This document shows positions 37,566 through 45,282 of a DNA stretch of 64,000 bases, one piece after another. The stretch lies in contig NZ_FOIS01000002.1 in the NCBI RefSeq assembly GCF_900110455.1, positions 310,001 to 374,000 on the forward strand, read 5' to 3'. Numbering within the stretch: the stretch's first letter is position 1; each line of letters begins with the position of its first letter. The notes beneath the pieces were generated by a model. The model had not been told where the DNA came from. It saw only the letters and a program-made list of their open reading frames with translations, and did not search any database. The position numbers and the translations under genes are program-made. This DNA is from Natrinema salifodinae (GTDB lineage Archaea; Halobacteriota; Halobacteria; Halobacteriales; Natrialbaceae).

Positions 37566-38165
37566 CTATATCCCGAGCCACTCGTCGTTTCGGACCTGAT
37601 ATCCGTTCGCCCGACAGAACTTCGCCGCTTCTCGGCGTACCGCCCGGGACGTCGGGAGCGTTTCTTTGTCGCGGATTTGCTCGACGATCCAGTCGCTGAT
37701 GGCTTGGATCCCTTCATCGTCGTCATCGGCGTCGATCGCTTTGAGTTCTTGGAAGGTCTTCTCGTAAGCCTTGCGCTGTGTCCAACTGAAATCCGTATTC
37801 CGAAGCGTCTTGCTGGCTTCCACGACCCGTTTCATGGCCGCGGCAACTGTCGGCCGCTGTACCTGCACCCGGACGGCAGCTGGAGAGTCGAACGTCTCCT
37901 CGTCTGTCTCCGGTACTAGTTCCTCGATACTGTAGCTCCCCTCGACCGATTCGATCTTACGATCGCCGATCGCCGCGGCGACCTCGATCCCCGTCGCCGG
38001 GAATGTCAGCTCTTCAAGTTCCGCCTCAAAATCGGCGAGTTCCTCCGCTTCCACCGATGGCTCTATTTCGTCCCCGCGCTCCAGTTCTGTGGCAATTTCA
38101 CGCTCTTGCTGGCGTCTTTCAGCGTCGTGTGCTTGCTTGTCTCGACCGCGCTTATCGTCTGCCAT
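37566..38165 (-). CDS. Acidic hypothetical protein of haloarchaeal type
   Basis: 199 residues from the ATG at 38165 (MADDKRGRDKQAHDAERRQ). A charged N-terminal helix is followed by FPATGIEVAAAIGDRKIESVEGSYSIEELVPETDEETFDSPAAVR and a C-terminal helical part ending EAAKFCRANGYQVRNDEWLGI. The frame is open a further 32 codons upstream (to 38261), but family members, as I recall them, begin at this MADDK. No catalytic motif. It resembles proteins common in haloarchaeal chromosomes; a role is not known. Confidence 0.7.
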   Translation of the reverse strand: MADDKRGRDKQAHDAERRQQEREIATELERGDEIEPSVEAEELADFEAELEELTFPATGIEVAAAIGDRKIESVEGSYSIEELVPETDEETFDSPAAVRVQVQRPTVAAAMKRVVEASKTLRNTDFSWTQRKAYEKTFQELKAIDADDDDEGIQAISDWIVEQIRDKETLPTSRAVRREAAKFCRANGYQVRNDEWLGI

Positions 38166-38568
38166 CCTAGAATTTTGGCTCTCCAGCCAGATAGCTCTGT
38201 GGTCGGTAACAGGTACTCCTAAACGTTTACACCAGTCATTAAAATCGAGTGTATCGGTCATCGCTCGACAGGTCGACTAGTTCACTGAACACCAGTGGAA
38301 TTACCGGTGTTTGAGTTCTGAAGCCATCCTCTGTATTCAACACGGTATTCCTGACAGAATCTGATGTGATTTCAGCCTGAGTTCTCTTATCCGGCGCAAG
38401 CAGAGAACTGGCCGTCAATCGGCGATTGATTTTCTCAGTGTGGGCCAGTTTGGACGTACGTGGACCCCGGTGGAAACTACCTGTCGTTCGATGATCGAAC
38501 GAAAGCAGAATCGTGCCCATTCGACCGATAATCACCGCGCTGATTGGCGATTATCGGACGTCAAATGT
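38166..38568. other. Non-coding stretch before the inner att site
   Basis: About 400 bases. Its right half carries the repeat described at 38420-38512. No gene is supported unless the longer start of the preceding gene is used. Confidence 0.4.
38420..38512. repeat. Island-end repeat related to 29143-29222
   Basis: Shares CGGCGAT[C/T]GATTTTCTC, CCAGTTTGG, CCCGGTGG and ATCGAACGAA in the same order and spacing with the block at 29143. It lies 57 bases left of the inner att site. Confidence 0.5.
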
Positions 38569-38586
38569 ATGGGCGCTGCAGGATTT
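38569..38586 (+). repeat. att site, inner copy: exact 18-base duplicate of the tRNA-Arg 3' end
   Basis: ATGGGCGCTGCAGGATTT at 38569-38586 is identical to 42480-42497, the 3' terminal 16 bases of the tRNA-Arg gene plus two flanking bases. This is the expected scar of site-specific integration, with the element occupying 38587-42481. An integrase reading frame begins 269 bases inside. Confidence 0.85.
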
Positions 38587-38854
38587 AGTTCTGCGAGACG
38601 GTCCCGGAATAAATTCCGCGCTGCGACTCGCTTCGTTCGCAGACCACAAGGGCCTGCTCACAACCCGCGACCTCAGTTCCAGGCGCGAAACCGCCGCGCC
38701 GGGCATCCTGATGTGGCCGAAGCATAACTATAGGCAATTATTGAGCTATGCGAGTCGCTCGCTTCCGAATCAAAAACAGCCGTCAATCTGCGAATCGATA
38801 ACAGTCGCCTTTGCGACCCGTGCATGCAGATTCGTTAAAACATCAACAATAGGC

Positions 38855-39908
38855 ATGACACGAACCCCCAACAATAGGGAACTGATTCCCACCGAACCAA
38901 GCGAAGCACTCCAACTATACATCGACGACCTCGAAGTCGATGGAGCAGCACAAGCCACCATCTACAGTCACAAATCACGGCTCGGCCATTTCGTCAGATG
39001 GTGCAACGAAGTCTCCAATATCAATAACCTCAACAACCTAACCGGACGCGACATCCAGAAGTACCGGACATCCAGAAGTACCGGAAATGGCGACGTGACG
39101 ATGGTGATCTGAACCGAGTCAGTGTCAAAACCCAGATGGATACTCTCCGCCGGTTTATCCGATGGTGCGAGAGTTCAGATGCAGTTCGCCACGATCTCCA
39201 TCTCTCCGTCCGATCACCTGATCTTGATGACGGAGACAATCAACGAAGCGAAACCCTTCCAGAAGAGCGATCAGAACCAATCCTCGAATATCTCAGCCGT
39301 TACCACTACGCATCAGTCCAACACACCGTCATCGCATTGATGTGGACGACATGCGCCCGTGTCGGCGCTCTCCACGCTCTCGATCTCGACGATTACGATC
39401 CAAAGAAACAATTCATCCACTTCGTCCATCGACCGGACACAGAAACCCCTCTGAAAAACAAGGAAGACGGTGAGCGATACGTCTCTCTCGATTCAGAAAT
39501 GTGCCGTATCCTTGACGATTACATCGAACACAATCGCCATGAGGTAGCCGACGATCACGGCAGAAATCCACTATTCACATCAAAACAAGGACGATGACAT
39601 ACAACCAATCTAGGTCATTCGTCTACCAATGGACTCGGCCATGCATTATCGGAGATGAGTGCCCTGTGAACCGTGATCCAGAAACCTGCGAAGCAATAGA
39701 TAATCAGCAGTCGTATAAATGTTCTGAGAGCGTCGCACCACATGCTGTGCGCCGTGGTGCGATCACGCGCTGGCTCCGAGAAGAAGTTCCACCAGAGGTC
39801 GTAGGAGACAGAGCCAATGTGAGTAAGCGAGTAATGGACCTACACTACGACCAAATGACAGAGGAGGAACGAGCCGAGCAAAGACGCGACTGGTTCACAG
39901 ACACCTGA
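38855..39908 (+). pseudogene. Tyrosine integrase (copy 2), interrupted by two small mutations
   Basis: The core-binding domain (LQLYIDDLEVDGAAQATIYSHKSRLGHFVRWCNE) and the catalytic domain are present: Arg in WTTCARVGALHALDLDDYD, then PHAVRRGAITRWLREEVPPEVVGDRANVSKRVMDLHYDQ with His, Arg and the terminal Tyr. The frame is broken twice: a 17-base tandem duplication at 39051-39084 (removing one copy restores GRDIQKYRKWRRDDGDL), and a one-base slip at 39594 where SKQGR meets MTYNQSRSF. All key residues survive, so loss of function looks recent. It is the integrase of the innermost element. Confidence 0.9.
39051..39084 (+). repeat. 17-base tandem duplication inside integrase copy 2
   Basis: ACATCCAGAAGTACCGG occurs twice without a gap (39051-39067 and 39068-39084). 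Because 17 is not a multiple of three it shifts the frame and stops translation at 39110-39112. Confidence 0.95.
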
Positions 39909-40045
39909 TCGTAAAAGCAGATAGTACTATGATTTCTTTATTTAGGATTGATGGCGAAATTGATGTTCAGTAGAGATGCGTACTGTTCAATGTTCTCCAG
40001 TACATGACACTCAGATTACGCCGTCACCATAACTGCTTATGGAGC

Positions 40046-40063
40046 GAGGAGATGTCTCTCCTC
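40046..40063 (+). promoter_or_regulatory. Hairpin GAGGAGA-TGTC-TCTCCTC just before a start codon
   Basis: Perfect 7-base inverted repeat with a 4-base loop, ending two bases before the ATG at 40065. It contains a GGAG Shine-Dalgarno-like core, so folding could hide the ribosome site; it could equally be an operator. Confidence 0.45.
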
Positions 40064-40064
40064 T

Positions 40065-40784
40065 ATGACCGATTCGGGTAACGACGAGTTCGACCCAACA
40101 GCACCAGACCAACGGGAGATTGGCCGCGAAATGGTTGACGACAGTACGGGACTCGGTTCGGTGATGGCCCACGCCTATCGCGGAGAGATAGACCGAGTGG
40201 GGACATGGCGGCAGCGCCTCGACGAGTCGACGACGTGGGCGGTGACGCTGATGGCAGCAATCTTGACGTGGGCGTTTTCGAGTACCGATAATCCACACTA
40301 TATCTTGCTGATCGGGATCGTTATCGTCACCATCTTTCTGGGCATCGAAGCACGGCGGTACCGGGACTACGATGTCTTTCGCTCTCGTGCCCGAGTCATC
40401 CAAGAGAACCTGTTCGCAAACGCCCTCGATCCGTCCCAAGGCACCGAAAGTCACGACTGGCGAGCGGAACTGAGCAGTGACTATCGTAGGCCGACGCTGA
40501 AAGTCTCGTTATACGAAGCACTCGCAAACCGACTCCAGCGTGTGTACCTTGCTCTGCTCAGTGTCCTCTTGGTCGCATGGGTCTTCAGGATTACAGCGTT
40601 CGCGCCGCGCCAAGACTGGCTGACAACCGCTGAAATCGCCCGTATCCCCGGGATTGCTGTGGTTGCCGTTGTGGGTGTGTTCTACGTCGTACTGCTGGGC
40701 ATCACCTTCTGGCCCCGCGAGCGCCATGCCAAGGGTGAATTTCGTGAAGGGGACACGGACGACTGGAAAGAGACAGACCGATAA
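40065..40784 (+). CDS. DUF2270 membrane protein
   Basis: 239 residues with four transmembrane segments in two hairpins: TWAVTLMAAILTWAFSS and YILLIGIVIVTIFLGIEARRYR, then LQRVYLALLSVLLVAWVF and GIAVVAVVGVFYVVLLGITFWP. The middle loop (FRSRARVIQENLFANALDP) is a family feature. Copies of DUF2270 occur across haloarchaeal chromosomes; the role is unknown. Here it is cargo of the innermost element at tRNA-Arg. Confidence 0.85.
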   Translation: MTDSGNDEFDPTAPDQREIGREMVDDSTGLGSVMAHAYRGEIDRVGTWRQRLDESTTWAVTLMAAILTWAFSSTDNPHYILLIGIVIVTIFLGIEARRYRDYDVFRSRARVIQENLFANALDPSQGTESHDWRAELSSDYRRPTLKVSLYEALANRLQRVYLALLSVLLVAWVFRITAFAPRQDWLTTAEIARIPGIAVVAVVGVFYVVLLGITFWPRERHAKGEFREGDTDDWKETDR

Positions 40785-40853
40785 ATCCGTTCTCTGTACT
40801 GAGCAGTAACTCTGGATGCTATAGTATCCTTCAGAAAGAAACCGTATTCTCAA

Positions 40854-41252
40854 CTAGTCATAAACAGAGGCTTCTCTCGGAATTTCTGACTGCCAACGTC
40901 CGCAATTTGGTCGCTTTGCAAACATCCATCCGCTCTCTGAGTTCCTGAATGGAGTCTCTACAACTGTTTCATCTACGATCTTGATTAATGCATCCGTTAG
41001 GTCATGGAAATCCACCAGCACGAACTCTACTGCTGTATTATCCGTCATATATCGTAGCATCGCAGCATCACCGATCCGAAGGACATGAATGCGATCACGG
41101 TCATCTATTGTTAGTCTATCTTGGATCACTGAATCATCTTCAGGACCGGACACAGGCCACAGTATCGCTTCAAGAATTGATGATGCAGCAAGTTGCTTCC
41201 CGAGGGACTTCTCTACGAGAATACCGTGGGGAACATCATCCATGTAGGCCAT
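40854..41252 (-). CDS. Unknown cytosolic protein coupled to a zinc-ribbon gene
   Basis: 132 residues from the ATG at 41252 ([20 protein letters not shown]); this start is chosen because it shares a base with the stop of the zinc-ribbon gene (TGATG). Alpha/beta pattern: RDRIHVLRIGDAAMLRYM, then VEFVLVDFHDLTDALIKIVDE. No transmembrane segment, no known motif. I do not recognise a family. Confidence 0.6.
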   Translation of the reverse strand: MAYMDDVPHGILVEKSLGKQLAASSILEAILWPVSGPEDDSVIQDRLTIDDRDRIHVLRIGDAAMLRYMTDNTAVEFVLVDFHDLTDALIKIVDETVVETPFRNSESGWMFAKRPNCGRWQSEIPREASVYD

Positions 41253-41401
41253 CACATAACCACCTCCCCATCGGTCTCTTCGTATAAGATTGAGAGCGTA
41301 CACTGGTGGCACAGATCAACGGATTCACCGTCGATACTAATTGGGTATTCGGCTGTCGTATCCCCGCAATCGTCGCAAATTGGTTTTTTCTTCGTCGACA
41401 T
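41252..41401 (-). CDS. 49-residue zinc-ribbon protein
   Basis: [20 protein letters not shown] start, with two CxxC knuckles (CDDC and CHQC) 21 residues apart and a Lys-rich start. A classic small treble-clef or ribbon. Its stop overlaps the next gene start (TGATG), so the two are translationally coupled. It could deliver nucleic-acid or protein binding to the 132-residue partner; that is inference. The IS6 remnant lies 30 bases upstream. Confidence 0.65.
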
Positions 41402-41431
41402 ACGTATCTATACCCGTAGATAGGATTGATG

Positions 41432-42174
41432 GGCACTGTCTAGTTTAGCACCTCCGCTGGTGTCTGTCCGCTAAGTGATTGGTGCAGTCATTGTGTGTTA
41501 TAGTAGTGTACGAACTGTTCAAGCCATTCTCTGACGCTCGCCCGACTGCCCACCCATGAATTTGGAAGCGGTCAACTCGCATCTTAAGAGTGTGAAACCA
41601 CTTTTCGATCAGGTTTCGATCAACATAGTCGAGCTGACCGCTCAACCCTAATCGGGAGAGGGCAGTCAGGTAGCCGTAGTCATCGACGAGAAACACCGTC
41701 ACGGTGAGATCGTGTTTCTCGGTTAATCGATGCAGGAACGCAGCGGCTGGATCGGTGCCTCGTCGTCCGAACACTGCAACATCGAGAATGAGCCGAGAGT
41801 CTATGTCTATTGCAGCGTATACCCAAGACCAGTCACCGTTAATCCTGACAGCGGTCTCATCAATGGCGATCCGCGACGGCTTCGCCGTCGACGGGTCTGA
41901 AACGCTGTCAGCCAGCCGATGTACCCAGTGCCAGATTGCTTGATGAGATCGTTTGACGTCTATCAAGCGAAGAATCGCTTGTGTCTCTCGAAGCGAGCAC
42001 CCGGTCGCGTGGAGGCGGACGGCGAACACCCTGACGGGCGTCGCCGTCCGCTCACGCTCCCAAGCTTCATCAAATTCCGCCGCGTAGCACTCGCTGAGCA
42101 GGTCTGCGAGCGTCATAGCCAAACTAGCTCTACGACCTGCTCGTTTCTCAAACCGCGCTAACTAGACGGTGCCT
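41432..42174 (-). mobile_element. IS6-family insertion sequence remnant
   Basis: 743 bases. Left terminal repeat GGCACTGTCTAGTTTAGC and, on the opposite strand at the right end, GGCACCGTCTAGTTAGCG match in about 15 positions. The size and single DDE transposase fit IS6-type haloarchaeal elements. The flanks (GATTGATG left, TGATATAG right) show no clear target duplication, so the insertion is old or a flank was rearranged. Confidence 0.8.
41440..42116 (-). pseudogene. IS6-family DDE transposase, inactivated
   Basis: The ATG at 42116 gives MTLADLLSECYAAEFDEAWE. DDE residues are seen in IAIDETAVRINGDWSWVYAAID, in VFLVDDYGYL and in the Glu of YVDRNLIEKWFHTLK. A one-base deletion near 41570 shifts the frame; in the corrected frame WVGSRASVREWLEQFVHYYN follows, and a TGA then replaces an expected Arg codon shortly before the end. 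Two independent lesions, so not active. Confidence 0.8.
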
Positions 42175-42481
42175 GATATAGCGTTTTCTCATATATTCAC
42201 AATATCTACTAACGTATGTAAAATTCAACCAATCTTCATTGTCGTGAGCATTCGTATTGAGGTTAAATCCAGCCTTGTTATCTATTCACAAACCGTAATC
42301 TACAAACATTCAGCCCCCGTCTTTTGCACTGAAGAATCGCACGACAGGATAGAGGCATAGGCTCAAGCGACACGCCACGTCATTAACGCAAATAATGCAC
42401 TCCCACCACTCACGATGATTCAGAAGGTAGCAACCCCAGAAAAGCTAAATTGGCTTGCTGGGCTTCAATACGTATGTGGAT
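42175..42481. other. AT-rich non-coding stretch between the IS remnant and the tRNA
   Basis: About 300 bases, AT-rich in its left two thirds. No gene seen. It is the innermost part of the element adjoining the tRNA gene. Confidence 0.4.
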
Positions 42482-42555
42482 GGGCGCTGCAGGATTTGAA
42501 CCCGCGACAGCTTGGTCCGAAGCCAAGTACTCTGTCCAGACTGAGCTAAGCGCCC
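42482..42555 (-). tRNA. tRNA-Arg (anticodon TCG)
   Basis: 74 bases on the minus strand. Acceptor stem GGGCGCT/AGCGCCC pairs fully; D stem GCTC/GAGT; anticodon stem CTTGG/CCAAG with loop CTTCGGA, giving anticodon TCG (reads CGA); T stem GCGGG/CCTGC with loop TTCAAAT. No intron and no encoded CCA. Its 3' end is the target of repeated integration: copies lie at 38569, 36690 and 33016. Confidence 0.96.
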
Positions 42556-42725
42556 TCACCGTTTCGTTCCTGGCGGGACCGTATAAGTCACTCGATTTGT
42601 TTGAGGTCCGCCAGGCGCGACCACGTCCCTCACTCGCACCACTCGCGGGACTTGCGAAGAATTCTCAGTGACTGACAATCGCCGCACGGGGTCTTTGGGA
42701 TGGAGTCCCAACGAGTACCCGTGTC

Positions 42726-42914
42726 ATGACGGTCAACGAGGCCTCCCCTTCCGACGAGGTGCAGTCCGGTGCGGCGCCGCTCGAGTTGCTCGCCGACAAG
42801 GGCGACGACGGCGTCTGGACCGCCGTGCCCGCCAACGCGACCGGTGACGAACGGGTGAGTAAGTGGCTCGAGATCGACGCCGACGCGGTCTGCGATCTCG
42901 ATACCTGGCGGTGA
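42726..42914 (+). CDS. Small conserved haloarchaeal protein (DUF7511-like)
   Basis: 62 residues. The core LELLADKGDDGVWTAVPANATGDERVSKWLEIDADAVCDLDTWR is of a type seen in many haloarchaea (landmarks VWTAVPANATGDER and CDLDTWR). I recall it as DUF7511, with limited certainty. Acidic, no motif for function. It lies between the tRNA and the prenyltransferase gene. Confidence 0.7.
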   Translation: MTVNEASPSDEVQSGAAPLELLADKGDDGVWTAVPANATGDERVSKWLEIDADAVCDLDTWR

Positions 42915-43091
42915 GCCCGAGACCGAGTCCGATACCGACCCGCCAGGCCGGCGCTGGCCTGGTCCGATAGCGAACCGGCGCGAGCGCCGACTCGATCGAG
43001 TCGATTCGGATTTGCTTTCTCCGCTATCAGCAGGCCTTCGTGCCACCGGCGGATCGTACCGTTTAACCACCGCGACTGACCAGTTGCTCCC

Positions 43092-43949
43092 ATGACAGCG
43101 GGGGAGACGGTCCGCGGGTTGCTCGAGTTGACGCGGCCGGTGAACGTGATCGCGGCGAGCGTGCTGACGTTCATCGGGGCGTTCGTCGCCGGCGGCGCGG
43201 CGTCGGCACCGACGGCGGTCGCCACCGCGGTCGCCGCGACGGGCCTGGCGGTCGGCGCTGGAAACGCGATCAACGACTACTTCGACCGGGAGATCGATCG
43301 AATCAATCAGCCCGACAGGCCGATTCCCCGGGGAGCGGTGAGCCCGCGCGGTGCACTCGCGTTCAGCGGACTGCTCTTCGCCGGTGCGGTCGCGTCGGCG
43401 GCGTTACTCCTGCCGCGCCTGGCGATCCTCATCGCGGCGGTCAATCTCGTCGCGCTGGTGGCCTACACCGAGGTCTTCAAGGGGCTGCCCGGGCTCGGAA
43501 ACGCGCTCGTGGCGTACCTGGTCGGGAGCACGTTTCTCTTCGGGGCCGCGGCGGTCGGTAACATCGGGTCGGCGGTCGTCCTCTTTCTCCTGTCGGCGAT
43601 TGCGACGCTGACGCGGGAGGTCATCAAGGACGTCGAGGACGTCGAGGGCGACCGCGAAGAGGGGTTGCACACGCTCCCGATCGCGATCGGGGAGTGGCGG
43701 TCGCTCGCCGTCGCCGCCGGCCTGTTGCTCGCGGCCGTGATCGCGAGTCCGGTCCCGTTCCTCCGCGGGGACTTCGGCGTCGCTTACCTGGCGGTGGTTG
43801 TCCCCGCGGACGTCGTCATGCTCGTCGCGGCCTACGAGAGCTTCGAGGACCCGACCGCCGGCCAGTCGCATCTCAAGTATGGGATGTTTCTCGCCGCGCT
43901 GGCGTTTATCGTCGGACGGGCTGCGATTTCGGTCCCGATGCTCGGTTAG
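43092..43949 (+). CDS. Geranylgeranylglycerol-phosphate geranylgeranyltransferase (UbiA family)
   Basis: 285 residues, eight or nine transmembrane segments. It adds the second geranylgeranyl chain to form archaetidic-type DGGGP, the backbone of archaeal membrane lipids. The first Asp-rich motif NDYFDREIDRINQPDRPIPRG (near 60-80) and the second DVEDVEGDREEG (near 180-190) bind Mg2+ and the diphosphate. Length and motifs match archaeal DGGGP synthases rather than other UbiA prenyltransferases. Confidence 0.93.
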   Translation: MTAGETVRGLLELTRPVNVIAASVLTFIGAFVAGGAASAPTAVATAVAATGLAVGAGNAINDYFDREIDRINQPDRPIPRGAVSPRGALAFSGLLFAGAVASAALLLPRLAILIAAVNLVALVAYTEVFKGLPGLGNALVAYLVGSTFLFGAAAVGNIGSAVVLFLLSAIATLTREVIKDVEDVEGDREEGLHTLPIAIGEWRSLAVAAGLLLAAVIASPVPFLRGDFGVAYLAVVVPADVVMLVAAYESFEDPTAGQSHLKYGMFLAALAFIVGRAAISVPMLG

Positions 43950-44132
43950 CCGATTGCACGTCGAAGCCGGCTGGACCACGGGGGTTCGAAACGCCCGAGT
44001 GTAATGGAGGTAGTATGATCAAAAGTACTATATGCCGGTTCTCGTATTTTCATACAACACGCCGGACGCCTGAGGGGGAGTGAGTCCGGCAGTGGTCGTC
44101 GCTACGACGATCCATGGGAGAGAGTATCTGGT

Positions 44133-44765
44133 ATGTATGACCTTGCAGATGTCCTGCCGGACGCCGAACTCGACCCGGGGACGAACGTACTCGTCGCGGG
44201 CCCGCCACTGACGGGGAAACGACGGATCGCCTTCGAAATCCTCGCCAGCGGTGCGAACCGCGATGACGGGTCGATCGTCGTCACCACGAAAGACAGCGCC
44301 GACAAGGTCCTGGAGGGCTTTGACGAGTACGTCGAGGAGGGCGTCGTACCCGATATCGGCGTCGTCGATTGCGTGACCAAACAGCGCGGGATCGGGACCA
44401 TCGACGACGATCCGCGGATCAAGTACGCCTCCTCGCCCGTCGACATGACCGGGATCGGAATCAAGCTCTCGGAGTTCCTCCAGGAGTTCTACGAGACTCG
44501 CGAACTCACGGAGAACCGCGTGCTCTTGCACTCCGTCTCGACGCTGTTGATGTACTCCGACTTACAGACCGTGTTCCGGTTCCTCCACGTCTTCACCGGT
44601 CGGATCCAGAGCGCCGACGCGATGGGACTGTACGTCATCGACTCGACGTCACACGACGAGCAGACGATGAACACGCTCAAACAGCTGTTCGACGCGGTCA
44701 TCGAGGTCACGGAGACGGCCGACGGCGAGGAGCCCGAGATCCGAACGGCCGGGCTCTCGACGTAG
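44133..44765 (+). CDS. RAD55/KaiC-like ATPase domain protein
   Basis: 210 residues. RecA-like fold: Walker A position reads GPPLTGKRRIAF near 24-35, with Arg where Ser/Thr is usual after the Lys; a Walker B-like ALGLYVID segment (MGLYVIDSTS near 170). Family members are common in haloarchaea and often act in signalling or regulation rather than recombination. Nucleotide hydrolysis may be weak because of the altered Walker A. A TATA-like TACTATATG lies about 105 bases upstream. Confidence 0.82.
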   Translation: MYDLADVLPDAELDPGTNVLVAGPPLTGKRRIAFEILASGANRDDGSIVVTTKDSADKVLEGFDEYVEEGVVPDIGVVDCVTKQRGIGTIDDDPRIKYASSPVDMTGIGIKLSEFLQEFYETRELTENRVLLHSVSTLLMYSDLQTVFRFLHVFTGRIQSADAMGLYVIDSTSHDEQTMNTLKQLFDAVIEVTETADGEEPEIRTAGLST

Positions 44766-44822
44766 CGCTCCGCGGTCACCCCGATCCCGAGACGTTTACT
44801 CGTGGACTTCCTACATCGAGCC

Positions 44823-45233
44823 ATGCCAGTCGAATCCGCGGACGAACTCGAGGAGATTCTCGCGTCCGAAACGATCGCCGTCGTCGGCTGCTCCAGAACG
44901 CCCGGCAAGGCCGCCCACGACGTGCCGAAGTACCTGCTCGATCACGGCTACGACGTGATCCCGGTCAACCCCCACGCGGACGAAATATTCGGCCGCCAGG
45001 CCGCCGACTCCCTCGCGGCGGTCGAGGACGAGATCGACGTGGTCTGTGTCTTCCGGCCCAGCGAGGAGGTCGCCGGCATCGTCGACGCAGCCCTCGCGCG
45101 CGACGACGTCGACGTCATCTGGACCCAGCAGGGCATCCGCGACGACCAGGCGGCGGCCCGCGCCGAGGCCGAGGGCCGACGGGTCGTCCAGAACCGGTGC
45201 ATGAAGGTCCAGCACCGACGGCTCGTCGCCTGA
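44823..45233 (+). CDS. CoA-binding domain protein
   Basis: 136 residues, a single CoA-binding Rossmann domain of the YccU type. It starts IAVVGCSRTPGKAAHDVPKYLLDHGYDVIPVNPHADEIFG, with the GxSxxPxK-like nucleotide loop (VGCSRTPGK) and WTQQGIRDDQAAARAEAEG further on, ending RCMKVQHRRL. Ligand is probably CoA or a derivative; role unknown. Confidence 0.9.
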   Translation: MPVESADELEEILASETIAVVGCSRTPGKAAHDVPKYLLDHGYDVIPVNPHADEIFGRQAADSLAAVEDEIDVVCVFRPSEEVAGIVDAALARDDVDVIWTQQGIRDDQAAARAEAEGRRVVQNRCMKVQHRRLVA

Positions 45234-45282
45234 ATCGGTCCGCGACACTCGGCAGTCGACAGTCGGGAGTCGGGGGCGGTAG

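Noticed and set aside
29143-38512. CRISPR array from the recurring ATCGAACGAATCGAC units
   Set aside because: Only a few dispersed copies, kilobases apart, with no regular spacing or spacers. They accompany att sites instead.
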